Assembly (NCBI RefSeq): GCF_000745015.1
Contig: NZ_JQNA01000002.1
Coordinates: 3,224,001-3,288,000 of the forward strand
Origin: Burkholderia sp. 9120
GTDB taxonomy: Bacteria; Pseudomonadota; Gammaproteobacteria; Burkholderiales; Burkholderiaceae
Reading direction: 5' to 3'
Length of the DNA: 64,000 bases
Part shown: one piece after another, positions 27,808 to 38,447 of the stretch
Layout: each line of letters starts with the position of its first letter
Position numbering within the stretch: the stretch's first letter is position 1
Position numbers and translations under genes: made by a program
Notes under the pieces: model-generated
Told to the model about the DNA's origin: nothing
Seen by the model: only the letters and a program-made list of their open reading frames with translations
Database searches by the model: none

Positions 27808-29565
27808 TCACCGGGAAAGCTGGGCCTGGCCCGCGATCTCCCGGTATTGGGAAAATTTCGACGTCTGCCCGATCCCGGGGTTGAAGCAGTTGCACGGATC
27901 GAGTTGCTGATAAAACGCCGCAAGCTGCGGTTTCGCGTGGTACAGGTGGCCCACGTTGTGTTCCGCCGGATATTCGGCGCCACGCCGGTCCAGCAGTCTC
28001 CACATCTTGTGTTCGACTTCCAGGCAGTCGTTGCCCTTCCTGACGATGTAGTCCTGGTGGAAGACGTGGCACAAGAAGTGCCCGTAATACAGCTTGATGA
28101 CGATCGTTTCCTCGATCTCGGGCGGCAGCGTCTCGATCCAGTCGCGATCGTTACGGCGTAGCGCAATGTCGAGCGCGACGATGTCCTCGACCTCGCGGGT
28201 ATGCACGGCACGATAACGGACGGCTGCGCCAGCGGCGGCGAAGCGATGCAGAAATGCTTTCGTGCCTTCTTCGTCGGTGCATTCGAAAAAACCACCGGTC
28301 GCTTTTGCAAAAAAATCCGAGAGAAATTCGCGCGTTTCGTCGACGCTGCCGGCCGCGACTTTCAGCATCAGGTGATGCTCGTATCTGTCGCGGTACTGTT
28401 TCATCCGTTGCGGCAGATGACTCGGGAACAGCCGGCTCGCGGCCTGCAACACGCGGTCGGTGAGATGCGAAGGCAGAAAGCCGAGACGATCGAATAGCGC
28501 GTCGAAGCGGCTTTTGAGTCCGAACAGCGCGGGCAGTCGCGACGTGCCGAGATAGTTGATCGCCAGAAACGTATCTTTGCCGTATTCCTCGGCAATATCG
28601 AAGGCGTCCCGATGGAGATATTCGCCCGAGATCGGCACGGCTTTGAAGTCGTGCAACGCGTGACGGCGGATCTCGGTGAGTTCGTCCGGGCGGTTGGTGC
28701 CGATATAGAAAACCTTCGCGTTCTGTTCGATCGGGAACGTATCGAGCCGCACGGCAAACACCATCAGCTTGCCGGCCGAGCCTGACGCTTCATGGAGGCG
28801 CTGCGGGTCGGCGTTGAAACGCGCGGGTGTGTCGGCGTCGATCTCGCGGACGTGGCTCGCGTAGCCATGGTCGGATCCGGCGCCTGCGTCGTGCCGGACG
28901 TCGGCGTCCGAAAACGCGCTGCGCTCCAGACGCCCCAGGATATCCTCGGGCGTGTCGCCGAGTTCGATGCCGAGATGGTTCACGAATTGCAGCTTGCCTG
29001 CCGCATCCACCTGCGCGAATGCCGCCATTTCCGTATAGGCGGGCCCCCGCTGCACCAGCGCGCCCCCCGAGTTGTTGCAGACACCACCGAACACCGACGC
29101 CCCGATACAGCTCGAGCCAATCACCGAATGCGGTTCGCGGCCGAGGGGCTTCAGCGTCTTTTCCAGTTGATCGAGCGTGGCGCCCGGCAGGCAGACCACC
29201 TGCTTGCCGCCGTCGATCACCATCACCTTTTTCATGCGGCTCGTACTGACAATCACGATGTCGCGATCATAGTCGTCGCCGTCGGGCGTCGAGCCGCCGG
29301 TGAGTCCGGTGTTCGATGCCTGCGCGATCACGATTACGTTCGCCGCGATGCACGCCTGCAGGACTTTCCATTGCTCGACGATCGTGCCGGGCTGGACCAC
29401 CGCGAGTGCCTTCCCTGCACCAAAACGGAAGCCCGTGCGAAAGCGCCGGGTCGCGGCGTCGTCGGTCAAGGTGTGCTTTTTGCCGACGATGGCGCGCAGC
29501 TCGTTGATCAACGTATGGGCCACGTCGTCCCGTTCGGCGACTAGCGGTGTGTGCGCTGCGGACAT
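27808..29565 (-). CDS. dld: Quinone-dependent D-lactate dehydrogenase
   Basis: 585-residue FAD flavoprotein that oxidises D-lactate to pyruvate and passes electrons to quinone at the inner face of the membrane. The FAD_binding_4 domain is at about 35-270 (ASNTGLTGGSTPDG, VIGSSCIGASVFGGVCNNSG), and the long C-terminal half matches the E. coli Dld membrane-binding domain, including VGHLYHAKPQL and FYQQLDPCNCFNPGIG. Length agrees with E. coli Dld (571). It is divergent from a LysR gene that probably controls it. Confidence 0.92.
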   Translation of the reverse strand: MSAAHTPLVAERDDVAHTLINELRAIVGKKHTLTDDAATRRFRTGFRFGAGKALAVVQPGTIVEQWKVLQACIAANVIVIAQASNTGLTGGSTPDGDDYDRDIVIVSTSRMKKVMVIDGGKQVVCLPGATLDQLEKTLKPLGREPHSVIGSSCIGASVFGGVCNNSGGALVQRGPAYTEMAAFAQVDAAGKLQFVNHLGIELGDTPEDILGRLERSAFSDADVRHDAGAGSDHGYASHVREIDADTPARFNADPQRLHEASGSAGKLMVFAVRLDTFPIEQNAKVFYIGTNRPDELTEIRRHALHDFKAVPISGEYLHRDAFDIAEEYGKDTFLAINYLGTSRLPALFGLKSRFDALFDRLGFLPSHLTDRVLQAASRLFPSHLPQRMKQYRDRYEHHLMLKVAAGSVDETREFLSDFFAKATGGFFECTDEEGTKAFLHRFAAAGAAVRYRAVHTREVEDIVALDIALRRNDRDWIETLPPEIEETIVIKLYYGHFLCHVFHQDYIVRKGNDCLEVEHKMWRLLDRRGAEYPAEHNVGHLYHAKPQLAAFYQQLDPCNCFNPGIGQTSKFSQYREIAGQAQLSR

Positions 29566-29719
29566 CGAATTCTCCTCATAGGCGTTGGGTGTGACGCGTG
29601 TCGATTTCGTCCGATGGTTTGGGCTGCGACCTTTGAGCGCATCAGGTTGACACGAAGATTAAAATCAGACCGGTCATTAGTCCAATATCTTGAAATCGCT
29701 ATTTGGAGACGAAAAACAT

Positions 29720-30619
29720 ATGGAATTTCGCCAACTGCGTTATTTCCTCGCCGTCGCCGAGCACCTGCATTTCACCGACGCCGCGACCCATCTGGGGATG
29801 GCGCAACCCCCTTTGAGCCAGCAGATCCTGAAGCTCGAACGGGAAATCGGCACGCCGCTGTTTATCCGCCATCCGCGCCGAGTCGAACTGACTGAAGCGG
29901 GGCGGCTCTTTCGCGAACGCGCGCGGCGCATCATCGAAGATACGCAAGAGGCCTTCGTCGAAGTGCAGAACGCGGGACGTGGCGAAACGGGGCGGCTCTT
30001 GCTCGGCTTCGCGGGGTCGACGGTGTTTCATCCGACCGTTGCAATAACCATGCAGCGCTATCGGCATGCGTACGAACGTGTGTCGATCAGTTGCGAGGAG
30101 AGCAACAGTTCGCTGCTGCTGGATAAAGTTGCCGAGCGGCAACTCGACGCCGCGCTCGTGCGCATGCCGCTGAACTGCCGGGATCTGATGGTCGAGCCAC
30201 TCGTGGACGAAGACATGCTGGCCGTGTTGCCGGCGAACCATCGTTTGAGCCGGCGGCGGCGCATCAATCTCGCGGACCTGGCGACTGATCCGTTCATTCT
30301 CTTTCCGCGACCCATCGGCCCGGATCTCTACGATTCCATCATTGCCGCCTGCCAGGAAGCCGGCTTCGCGCCGTCGATCGGCATGGAGTCGCCGCAGATT
30401 TCATCGGCGGCGAACCTGGTGGCGGCCGGCTTCGGCGTTGCCGTGGTTCCCGCGTCGATCCGGCAGATTCAGGTGGAAAGCGTGTCATATCACGCGCTGC
30501 AGGGTAATCCGCTTTCGACGGGTATTGCGTTGATTCACCGGCCGCGCGAAAAGTCGCCGACCGTGCTGAACTTCGTCAGGATTTTGCGGCAGCAGCGAAC
30601 CGTGGCGCGGACGCGGTGA
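29720..30619 (+). CDS. LysR-family regulator divergent from dld
   Basis: 299 residues: winged helix MEFRQLRYFLAVAEHLHF to ADAATHLGMAQPPLSQQIL, and an effector domain with a BenM/CatM-like pattern. The start is preferred at MEFRQL over one ten codons upstream because LysR proteins begin there. The 154-bp region to dld is AT-rich (ATTAGTCCAATATCTTG) and probably holds the shared operator. Lactate control is inferred from position only. Confidence 0.86.
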   Translation: MEFRQLRYFLAVAEHLHFTDAATHLGMAQPPLSQQILKLEREIGTPLFIRHPRRVELTEAGRLFRERARRIIEDTQEAFVEVQNAGRGETGRLLLGFAGSTVFHPTVAITMQRYRHAYERVSISCEESNSSLLLDKVAERQLDAALVRMPLNCRDLMVEPLVDEDMLAVLPANHRLSRRRRINLADLATDPFILFPRPIGPDLYDSIIAACQEAGFAPSIGMESPQISSAANLVAAGFGVAVVPASIRQIQVESVSYHALQGNPLSTGIALIHRPREKSPTVLNFVRILRQQRTVARTR

Positions 30620-30877
30620 GGCACATGTAAGCAGAGAATTTTTGATTTGTAAGCATGCGGCGTTCTGATCGTGCGTTGCCTGGATTAGCCTGGGTTTGCC
30701 TGGCGCAGGTTCGGAGTTTCCCTGATGCGTTTTACCCCGTTTTACCCTTTAGGACCTCGCGAAAAGCGTCGATAACGTAGAGACATGCCGGCATCGAAAT
30801 CCCGTTCATCGATGGACCGGATTCGGTCGTCGTCGATCACACATGTCCGTCGTCGCGTTGCATATCGAGGTGAAACT

Positions 30878-31738
30878 ATGGGAACGAAATGGCTGCTGGG
30901 CGTTTCAGTGACGCTGGTGTCTTTTGCCGGGCTGCTGCATCCCGTTTCCGCGCGCGCCGACGGCCCGGCATCGGCTTATGGCAAGGGCGCTGCCGATGCC
31001 TCGCTCGATCCGGGCGAAGAGCGCATGACCGCCGACGAAGAGAACAACGCGCGCCTGAAAGATCTGAGCGATGCCTATCACAATGGCTACAACGCGCGGG
31101 CCAAGGAAGACGCCGAGACGTACACATCGTTGCGCGAGCAATTGAAGCGTCCGCCGAAGGCCGCCGCGGCGCAGGTCATGCCGCCGCTTCCCGAAGGCAT
31201 GCCGGGCGATGAGGCGGCGCAGGTGACCTCCGTACAGAAGCCGCAGATAGCGCAGCGCGCGTTGCCGGCGCAACCGCAACCGCAACTGCAGCTAATGCAA
31301 CCGCAAGCACAACCGCAACCCCAGCCGCAATACCGCCAGGCGTACCAGCAGCCGCAATATGCGCCGCCACGGGCCATGCAGTATCAGCCGGCGCCGGAAT
31401 ACGCGGAAGCGCAGACCTACGCCGAAGCGCCGGCTTACGCTGAAGCCGAGGACGAGTCTCCGCAGTATCAGCAGTATCAACAGCCCGCGTACGTCGCGCA
31501 GGCCTACGGTGCGCCGCCTCAGGCGCCGCAGCGCGTCGAGTATGTGGCGATGGTTGGACAGCCCGCATACGTGCCGCAGCCGCCTCCCCAAGTCCTCGTG
31601 CAGCCGGTCATGATGGTTCGCCGCCCACAGGCCTACGCGGGATATCGGCGCGCTTATTGGGCGCGTCCTTATCGGCAACCGCGTCCGGTTCGCTACGGCT
31701 ATTCGGTGCAGGCCGCCGACTATAGCGGATGGCAGTAA
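30878..31738 (+). CDS. Exported Gln/Pro-rich low-complexity protein
   Basis: 286 residues with a signal peptide (LLGVSVTLVSFAGLLHPVSARA). After a helical segment (EENNARLKDLSDAYHNGYNA) the chain is dominated by Q, P, A and Y, including QPQPQLQLMQPQAQPQPQPQ, repeats of AEAQTYAEAPAYAEA, and QYQQYQQP, and ends in Tyr/Arg-rich YRRAYWARPYRQPRPVRYGY. This resembles cell-envelope linker or adhesion proteins. No domain recognised; possibly disordered. Confidence 0.7.
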   Translation: MGTKWLLGVSVTLVSFAGLLHPVSARADGPASAYGKGAADASLDPGEERMTADEENNARLKDLSDAYHNGYNARAKEDAETYTSLREQLKRPPKAAAAQVMPPLPEGMPGDEAAQVTSVQKPQIAQRALPAQPQPQLQLMQPQAQPQPQPQYRQAYQQPQYAPPRAMQYQPAPEYAEAQTYAEAPAYAEAEDESPQYQQYQQPAYVAQAYGAPPQAPQRVEYVAMVGQPAYVPQPPPQVLVQPVMMVRRPQAYAGYRRAYWARPYRQPRPVRYGYSVQAADYSGWQ

Positions 31739-31793
31739 GCACCTGCTTCACGTTACACGTCCTGACACAGAGAGGCGACGGGGCGCATGCGGA

Positions 31794-31814
31794 GCGTCGC
31801 TTCGATGGCGACGC
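31794..31814. terminator. Hairpin between convergent genes
   Basis: GCGTCGC, loop TTCGATG, GCGACGC, just before the GST stop and after the Q/P-rich gene. Strong stem, no U-tract. Confidence 0.35.
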
Positions 31815-31820
31815 CTTCCG

Positions 31821-32456
31821 TCACTCGCTCGACAAACCTTCGTCACGTAAAACCTGCTGCACAGCGGGCCGGTTCCGCACGCGCTCGTACCACGCTTGCA
31901 GATGCACGAGCGGGGTGAAATCGATGTCGGCGTTGTACACCGATTTCATCCACGCGGCCTTGCCCCAACCGGTTAGCGCAAACAGATATGCGTCGGCGAT
32001 CGTGAAGACCTCGCCCATCAGAAACGGCTTGTCCGATAGTTGTTTATCGAGCCACGCAAACCGGCTTTCGAGCTTCGGTTTCGCGGTGTCGACATACTTG
32101 CCCGCCGCAACGGCGTAGAGCAACGGAATAAAGCCTTTGTGGATTTCCGACGTCAGAAAGTTGAGCCACTCCAGAAGCCGGTATCGTTCCATGGTGCCGT
32201 GGCTCGGCGTCAAACAGGATGCCGGCCGTTGATCGGCCAGATACTGCGCAATCACCGGCCCTTCACGCAGGTAACTGCCGTCGTCCAGTTGGAGTAGCGG
32301 CACATAGCCCAACTCGTTCACGCCGTAATAGTCGGCGCCGCCTTCGATCAGATGCCTGCGCGCATCGACCTTGATCATGTCCGCGTGAAGTCCCGTTTCC
32401 TGCAGGACGATATGAATCGCCTGCGAACAACTGCCGGGTGCGTGATAGAGCTTCAT
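31821..32456 (-). CDS. Beta-class glutathione S-transferase
   Basis: 211 residues with the thioredoxin-like N-terminal domain and helical C-terminus. The start MKLYHAPGSCSQAIHIVLQE places a Cys at position 10, the hallmark of the bacterial beta class, with GSYLREGPVIAQYLAD supplying the glutathione-binding loop (normally ES, here EG). A longer frame 23 codons upstream was rejected because the fold starts at KLYH. Divergent from an HxlR regulator 141 bp away, which probably controls it. Confidence 0.89.
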   Translation of the reverse strand: MKLYHAPGSCSQAIHIVLQETGLHADMIKVDARRHLIEGGADYYGVNELGYVPLLQLDDGSYLREGPVIAQYLADQRPASCLTPSHGTMERYRLLEWLNFLTSEIHKGFIPLLYAVAAGKYVDTAKPKLESRFAWLDKQLSDKPFLMGEVFTIADAYLFALTGWGKAAWMKSVYNADIDFTPLVHLQAWYERVRNRPAVQQVLRDEGLSSE

Positions 32457-32564
32457 CGGATTTTCTCTTCCAGGTAAATAGGATGTTCTTCGCGCTGTTG
32501 CGGCAACGCGGCTAATATCCGGCAAGCGGGATAAAAAAGGAAGAAGGCAGAATATTGTGGTGAA

Positions 32565-32585
32565 GGTACAAAAAATATACTTACC
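32565..32585. promoter_or_regulatory. Possible HxlR operator in GST/HxlR intergenic region
   Basis: GGTACAAAAAATATACTTAC(C): GGTA and TACC flank an A-rich centre, with GTA and TAC arms inside. Located 12 bp before the HxlR start. A weak match, proposed only because HxlR regulators commonly bind such sites. Confidence 0.3.
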
Positions 32586-32597
32586 GAGGACGGGCGA

Positions 32598-32927
32598 ATG
32601 AAGAGCAGTGCAACCGGATGTTCGGTCGAGGAAGCCATGCGCCTGCTGGGCGGACGGTGGCGTTTGTTGCTGGTTTCCTATCTTCTGGATGGCCCCAAAC
32701 GCTTCAACGATTTACGCAGGGACGTGCCCGGCATTTCGCAACGCATGCTGACTCTCGACCTGCGCGCGCTTGAAGAAGCCGGCCTCGTACTGCGCACGGT
32801 TTTTGCGGAGGTACCGGTTAAGGTCGAGTATCAGCTCACCGAAGACGGCGAACGTCTAAGGCCGGTTGTCGAGGTGATGCGGGACTTCGGCCTTTGGCTC
32901 AAAGCGCGGTCTGCGCTACTGGTTTGA
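32598..32927 (+). CDS. HxlR-family transcriptional regulator
   Basis: 109-residue winged-helix protein of the HxlR/YodB family: CSVEEAMRLLGGRWRLLLVS (with the N-terminal Cys that senses reactive electrophiles in relatives), then RRDVPGISQRMLTLDLRALE. It is divergent from a GST gene, suggesting it regulates the GST in response to electrophiles or quinones. Start ATG follows GAGGACGG. Confidence 0.86.
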   Translation: MKSSATGCSVEEAMRLLGGRWRLLLVSYLLDGPKRFNDLRRDVPGISQRMLTLDLRALEEAGLVLRTVFAEVPVKVEYQLTEDGERLRPVVEVMRDFGLWLKARSALLV

Positions 32928-33162
32928 CGCGTTCGGCGGCTGTTCCGGCGCCGGTTTTGTCGGGCTCTCCCGGCGCGCAATTTAAAACGGACGTTCTTTT
33001 GATGAAGCGGAGACGGTGTTGCAAGCGCGTGAGGTCTCGCACCACGCGTGAAAACACGCACCGGCAGAGTGCACCGTGTCGCCGGCATTGATTGCCACCG
33101 CACGAACAGCCGGCGCCAACCATGGCACAGTGAGACATGAGCGGACCCGTCGGGGCATTACG

Positions 33163-33609
33163 ATGAAATCGACTGTTTTCAACACGCTGGCGGCCATTGC
33201 GTCGCTAGGGGTCACTTTTGTTCCGCTGCCGTGCTACGGCGACGAGCTCGATCGGCAAATGGACTGCACATCGAGCCCGCATGAGTTCATCGGCGCGCTT
33301 CTGGACAACCAGTCCATCGACCCGAAACCCATGCGTATCGAAGCCAACTCGGTCAACTCGTTTCGCCCGACGCGCGGGACCAAATTGAGCGCGTTCGGCT
33401 TTCACGTCTACGCGGTGTTCGGCTATGAGCAGGACGAGCCGATGTTCAAACGGGGAAGCGGTCAACCCGTCAAACCCTCGACATACGGCGTGGTGGTGAC
33501 CGCGCCCGCCACGTCGGTCGAAGCGAGCGTGCGCCGTGCGGGAAGCGAGGCAACCGTTCACGAGGTGATTCCGTTTCTTCTCACGGCCGTCTATTGCAAC
33601 GGGCATTGA
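33163..33609 (+). CDS. Hypothetical secreted protein
   Basis: 148 residues with a signal peptide (FNTLAAIASLGVTFVPLPCYGD). Three Cys (in PLPCYG, MDCTSS, AVYCNG) may form a disulfide in the mature part; the rest is a beta-rich small domain (FHVYAVFGYEQDEPMFK). The start at ATG 33163 is taken over a longer frame that begins in Arg/His-rich sequence. No family recognised. Located before a TIGR02594-type gene on the same strand. Confidence 0.62.
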   Translation: MKSTVFNTLAAIASLGVTFVPLPCYGDELDRQMDCTSSPHEFIGALLDNQSIDPKPMRIEANSVNSFRPTRGTKLSAFGFHVYAVFGYEQDEPMFKRGSGQPVKPSTYGVVVTAPATSVEASVRRAGSEATVHEVIPFLLTAVYCNGH

Positions 33610-33783
33610 GGTATTGACCTTATTGATGGGAAGCCGCGTTCTCCGAGCGGGCTCGCGTTGCTCCATGCACAGGGCCAACCTGGCGCATGTGCGAAGATAG
33701 TCATTGGAAACACCGCCTCCGAACGGTTATTTGCGAGGTGTGTTTTTCGCCCGGCGGAAACCGTCAATGACTGAGCATGGCCT

Positions 33784-34230
33784 ATGAACTCCAATACCTC
33801 ACATCGCGCCGACGGACCCGCGTGGATGCCTGTTGCGATTGCCGAAATTGGCGTCGCGCGTTTCCCGATCGGCGAGACGAATCCGCGCATCGTCGAGTAC
33901 AACAATCACACCAACCTGGTCGGCTATGACGACAAGGTGTCCTGGTGTTCCTCGTTTATCAACTGGTGTCTGGCAGGCGTGGGCGTCGATGGCACGCGCT
34001 CGGCGTTAGCGCGGTCGTGGCTCGATTGGGGCGCGCCGCTTGAAAATCCCGTCTATGGTTGCATCGCCGTATTGACACGGGACGATCCCACCAGCTGGAA
34101 AGGACATGTCGGTTTTTACGTTCGACATGACGCCGAGTCGATCTATCTGTTTGGTGGAAACCAACTGGACGAGGTTCGCGAGTTGGCTTATCCGCTAGCG
34201 TCGGTGCTCGGTTATCGGTGGCCGGCATAG
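33784..34230 (+). CDS. TIGR02594-family peptidase-like protein (NlpC/P60-like)
   Basis: 148 residues with a papain-like catalytic arrangement: Cys55 in KVSWCSSFINWCL, His108 in KGHVGFYVR, Asn/Gln in FGGNQLDEVRE. It matches the TIGR02594 family, relatives of CHAP/NlpC endopeptidases found with phage-type or secretion genes. There is no signal peptide. There are no phage genes around it, so its partner is unknown. Confidence 0.82.
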   Translation: MNSNTSHRADGPAWMPVAIAEIGVARFPIGETNPRIVEYNNHTNLVGYDDKVSWCSSFINWCLAGVGVDGTRSALARSWLDWGAPLENPVYGCIAVLTRDDPTSWKGHVGFYVRHDAESIYLFGGNQLDEVRELAYPLASVLGYRWPA

Positions 34231-34243
34231 ATCCGACCGGGCC

Positions 34244-34291
34244 GGGGAGTGGGCGACGCCTTCTCAGAACGCGCGCGTCGCCCACCTCCCC
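34244..34291. terminator. Strong hairpin between convergent genes
   Basis: GGGGAGTGGGCGACG pairs with CGTCGCCCACCTCCCC with one bulged base. It separates the TIGR02594-like gene and the SBP gene of the first ABC importer and likely ends both transcripts. Confidence 0.6.
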
Positions 34292-34305
34292 AATTCAAAC
34301 CCAAC

Positions 34306-35454
34306 TCAACCGCAAGCCGGCTTCGCCTTCTTGCACGCATCCGCAAGCTGCGGCGGCGGATCTTTCTTGAACACCGTCTTATAAGATTCAAGCACGTTCG
34401 ACTGCACCACCGGCAACGATTGCACGCCGATCCACGCCGGCGGCGTCTGTCCGATCAGCGCTTTCATCATCGCCAATGCTTCCGCGACGCCCTGGTCATA
34501 AGGACGTTGCGAGCCCGTCGCCTTGAGCGGTCCGCCCTTGGCGATCTCGATCGCGGATTGCAGACCCAGATCGACCGTCGTCACGGGAATATTCACCCCC
34601 TGCGCGCGCATCGACGTCAGCGTGTCGAGCGCCGGCTGATCCCAAACGGCGAACAAACCCTTCACGTCCGGATTGCCCGTCAGAAAGTCGCCCGCGATCT
34701 GGCCGACTTTCGACGGATCGGTGAAGTCGACCTGCTTGATCTTCAGGTCCGGACGGTTCTTCTTCATCCAGTCGTTGACCGCCTTGGTGCGTTCTTTCGT
34801 GCTGAAGTAATCCACACCGAAATTCACGAGCCCGATAGTCGAGCCTTTCGGCACGCACGAGGCGAGCACTTTGGCCGCGATCTGGCCATTGCCTTCGCTA
34901 TCGGCCGAAATCATCGACGCATATTGCTCCGGATGCTTCAACCCCGTCGGCACGTTGTCCATGAACACGAGCTTGATACCGGCTTCCGACACCTTCTTGT
35001 AGGTGGCGGCCGTCGCGGTGCCGTCCACCGGAATGGAAATGATCCCGTCCGGATGGCGCTGAATTGTGTTCTCGATATCGGCGATCTGCTTGTCGACCTG
35101 GTATTCGGCGGATGCCGTGCCGATCACTTCCACGCCGTACTTCTTGAGCGTGTCGGTAATCCCTTGCACCTGCAATTGCGACCAGTCGAGGTTCATGGTC
35201 TGCATCGAAATGCCGACCTTGAATTTACCGGCTTTGATCTTGGCGACGTCGGCGGCGCTCAGTTGCACGGCGTCCACTGAAGCGGCTTTCTCGCCATTCG
35301 GCCCCTGGCCGACAATCGTCTTCGGACCGATCGAACCGACCGGCAGGCTGGTCACGCATTGCGCGTAAGCCCCCGACGAAACCAGCGTTGCAACGGCGGC
35401 CGCTGCGAGGACGCCACCTAATACCCTGTTTGAGCCACGACGATGTTGCTTCAT
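34306..35454 (-). CDS. Sugar ABC transporter substrate-binding protein (ribose-type), importer 1
   Basis: 382 residues with a signal peptide (VLAAAAVATLVSSGAYA|Q) and a Peripla_BP_4 (ribose-binding-like) fold, with FKVGISMQTMNLDW and the hinge region PDGIISIPVDGTA. It is the last gene of a reverse-strand ABC operon (ATPase, permease, then this), the gap to the permease being 120 bp. Such CUT2-type SBPs bind pentoses. The location beside deoC suggests a deoxyribose or related ligand, but the ligand cannot be read from sequence. Confidence 0.86.
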   Translation of the reverse strand: MKQHRRGSNRVLGGVLAAAAVATLVSSGAYAQCVTSLPVGSIGPKTIVGQGPNGEKAASVDAVQLSAADVAKIKAGKFKVGISMQTMNLDWSQLQVQGITDTLKKYGVEVIGTASAEYQVDKQIADIENTIQRHPDGIISIPVDGTATAATYKKVSEAGIKLVFMDNVPTGLKHPEQYASMISADSEGNGQIAAKVLASCVPKGSTIGLVNFGVDYFSTKERTKAVNDWMKKNRPDLKIKQVDFTDPSKVGQIAGDFLTGNPDVKGLFAVWDQPALDTLTSMRAQGVNIPVTTVDLGLQSAIEIAKGGPLKATGSQRPYDQGVAEALAMMKALIGQTPPAWIGVQSLPVVQSNVLESYKTVFKKDPPPQLADACKKAKPACG

Positions 35455-35574
35455 GATTCTCCTCCGTTGGTCTTCACGTTTGTATTACGGCTTAACCTGT
35501 CTCCTGCCATTCGCGGACAACACGCGGGCACATCGCGCGGTTTCCGCCCATCACGAGTGGTCGACGTGCCCTCG

Positions 35575-36572
35575 TCACTTCCTGGTAAACGCCACGGCCG
35601 CGACGATGATCGCCCCCTTGATCACCAGTTGCAGCGACGAACTGACGCCAAGCAGCACCAGCCCGTTATTCAGCGTACCGATGATGAGACTCCCCAGCAG
35701 CGTGCCGAGCACGAAGCCGCGGCCGCCGAACAGGCTGCAGCCGCCGAGCGTCACCGAGGCGATCACGTCGAGTTCGAGTCCTTGCACCACATCGGGCCGC
35801 GCCGCATGCGAGCGCGCGGACAGCACGAGCGCGGCGAGTCCGGCCAGCATGCCGGTGAGAATGAACGCCAGCGTGGTCACGCGGCGCGTGTTGATGCCGG
35901 AGTAGAGCGCGGCCGTCGGGTTGCCGCCGGCGGCATAGATCTGCCGCCCGAACACGCTGTAGTGCAGCAGCAGAATGCCGGCGATCACGGCCAGCACCGT
36001 CCAGATGATCGGCACCGGTACGCCGAAAAGATCGCCTTCGCCGAAGATCGCGATGAACGAGTCGTTGCTGATGATCACGGGATGGGTGGTCGTCACCATC
36101 AGCGCGAGACCGCGTGCGGCGCTCAAGGTGCCGAGCGTGACCAGAAACGAGGGGATGTTCAGCCGCGTGGTCAGCACGCCGTTCAGCGCGCCGACAATCG
36201 CACCGGTGCCGATGCCTGCAATCGCGCCGATCATCCAGTTGTCGCCCACATACGCCATGGCGAGCGCCGCCGACATGCCCGACAACGCGAGCGTGGAGCC
36301 CACCGACAAATCGATCTGCCGCGCAATGATCACAAAGGTCATGCCGATCGCGATGATCGACACGAGCGCGGTCTGCCGGCCGATATTGAGGAAATTGTCG
36401 ATGGAGAGAAACCACGGCGACGCGAAACTGAAGACGACCAGCAGAATCGCGAACGCACCATACAGCGCGTACGGGCGGTCGCCTTGCAGGAGAAGTTGCG
36501 CGATGCGCCGTGCGCGGCTTTTTTGCGGCAGTGAGGCTTGCCGTTCGGCCGTCAGCGGCGAGACAGATTCAT

Positions 36573-36576
<4 letters not shown>
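35575..36576 (-). CDS. Sugar ABC transporter permease (RbsC-like), importer 1
   Basis: 333-residue inner-membrane protein of the BPD_transp_2/RbsC family with about nine to ten hydrophobic segments. The family marker GGNPTAALYSGI is followed by the conserved VTTLAFILTGMLAGLAALVL and the loop GFVLGTLLGSLIIGTLNNGL. It overlaps the upstream ATPase stop by 4 bp (ATGA), giving translational coupling. It forms a homodimer or pairs with a second copy in CUT2 importers. Confidence 0.9.
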
Positions 36577-38195
<1,619 letters not shown>

Positions 38196-38361
38196 CTGGC
38201 ATGTCTCCTTCGTCAATGTCGACGATTTTCTTTTCTTTGTGTCGTGCGCTCGGAAAACTCCGAGTTGTGATGCTCGCACCATGATTTTGGTGCGTCAATA
38301 ACATTCGTCGCAAGAAAACGGGCCTTCTGACCCGCTCATGTGAAGATTTGCTCGTAATGCT

Positions 38362-38377
38362 TGTTATGATTCTATCA
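38362..38377 (+). promoter_or_regulatory. DeoR operator-like site upstream of deoC
   Basis: TGTTATGATTCTATCA matches the E. coli DeoR operator TGTTAGAATTCTAACA at 13 of 16 bases. It lies 71 bp before deoC, 167 bp before importer 1 in the divergent direction, and contains TATGAT, which could be the -10. The same core (CTTGTTATNATTCT) recurs upstream of deoR at 48848-48863. Confidence 0.7.
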
Positions 38378-38447
38378 ATCGTTGTAGCATAAGTGCGAAC
38401 AAATTGTCAGCGGCCGTTGTGCGCTGCGCCAAATTTCCGGATGTCTT

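Noticed and set aside
35443..36534. 363-codon plus-strand frame over importer 1 permease
   Set aside because: Composition is Arg/His/Asp-rich and it opposes a typical BPD_transp_2 gene.
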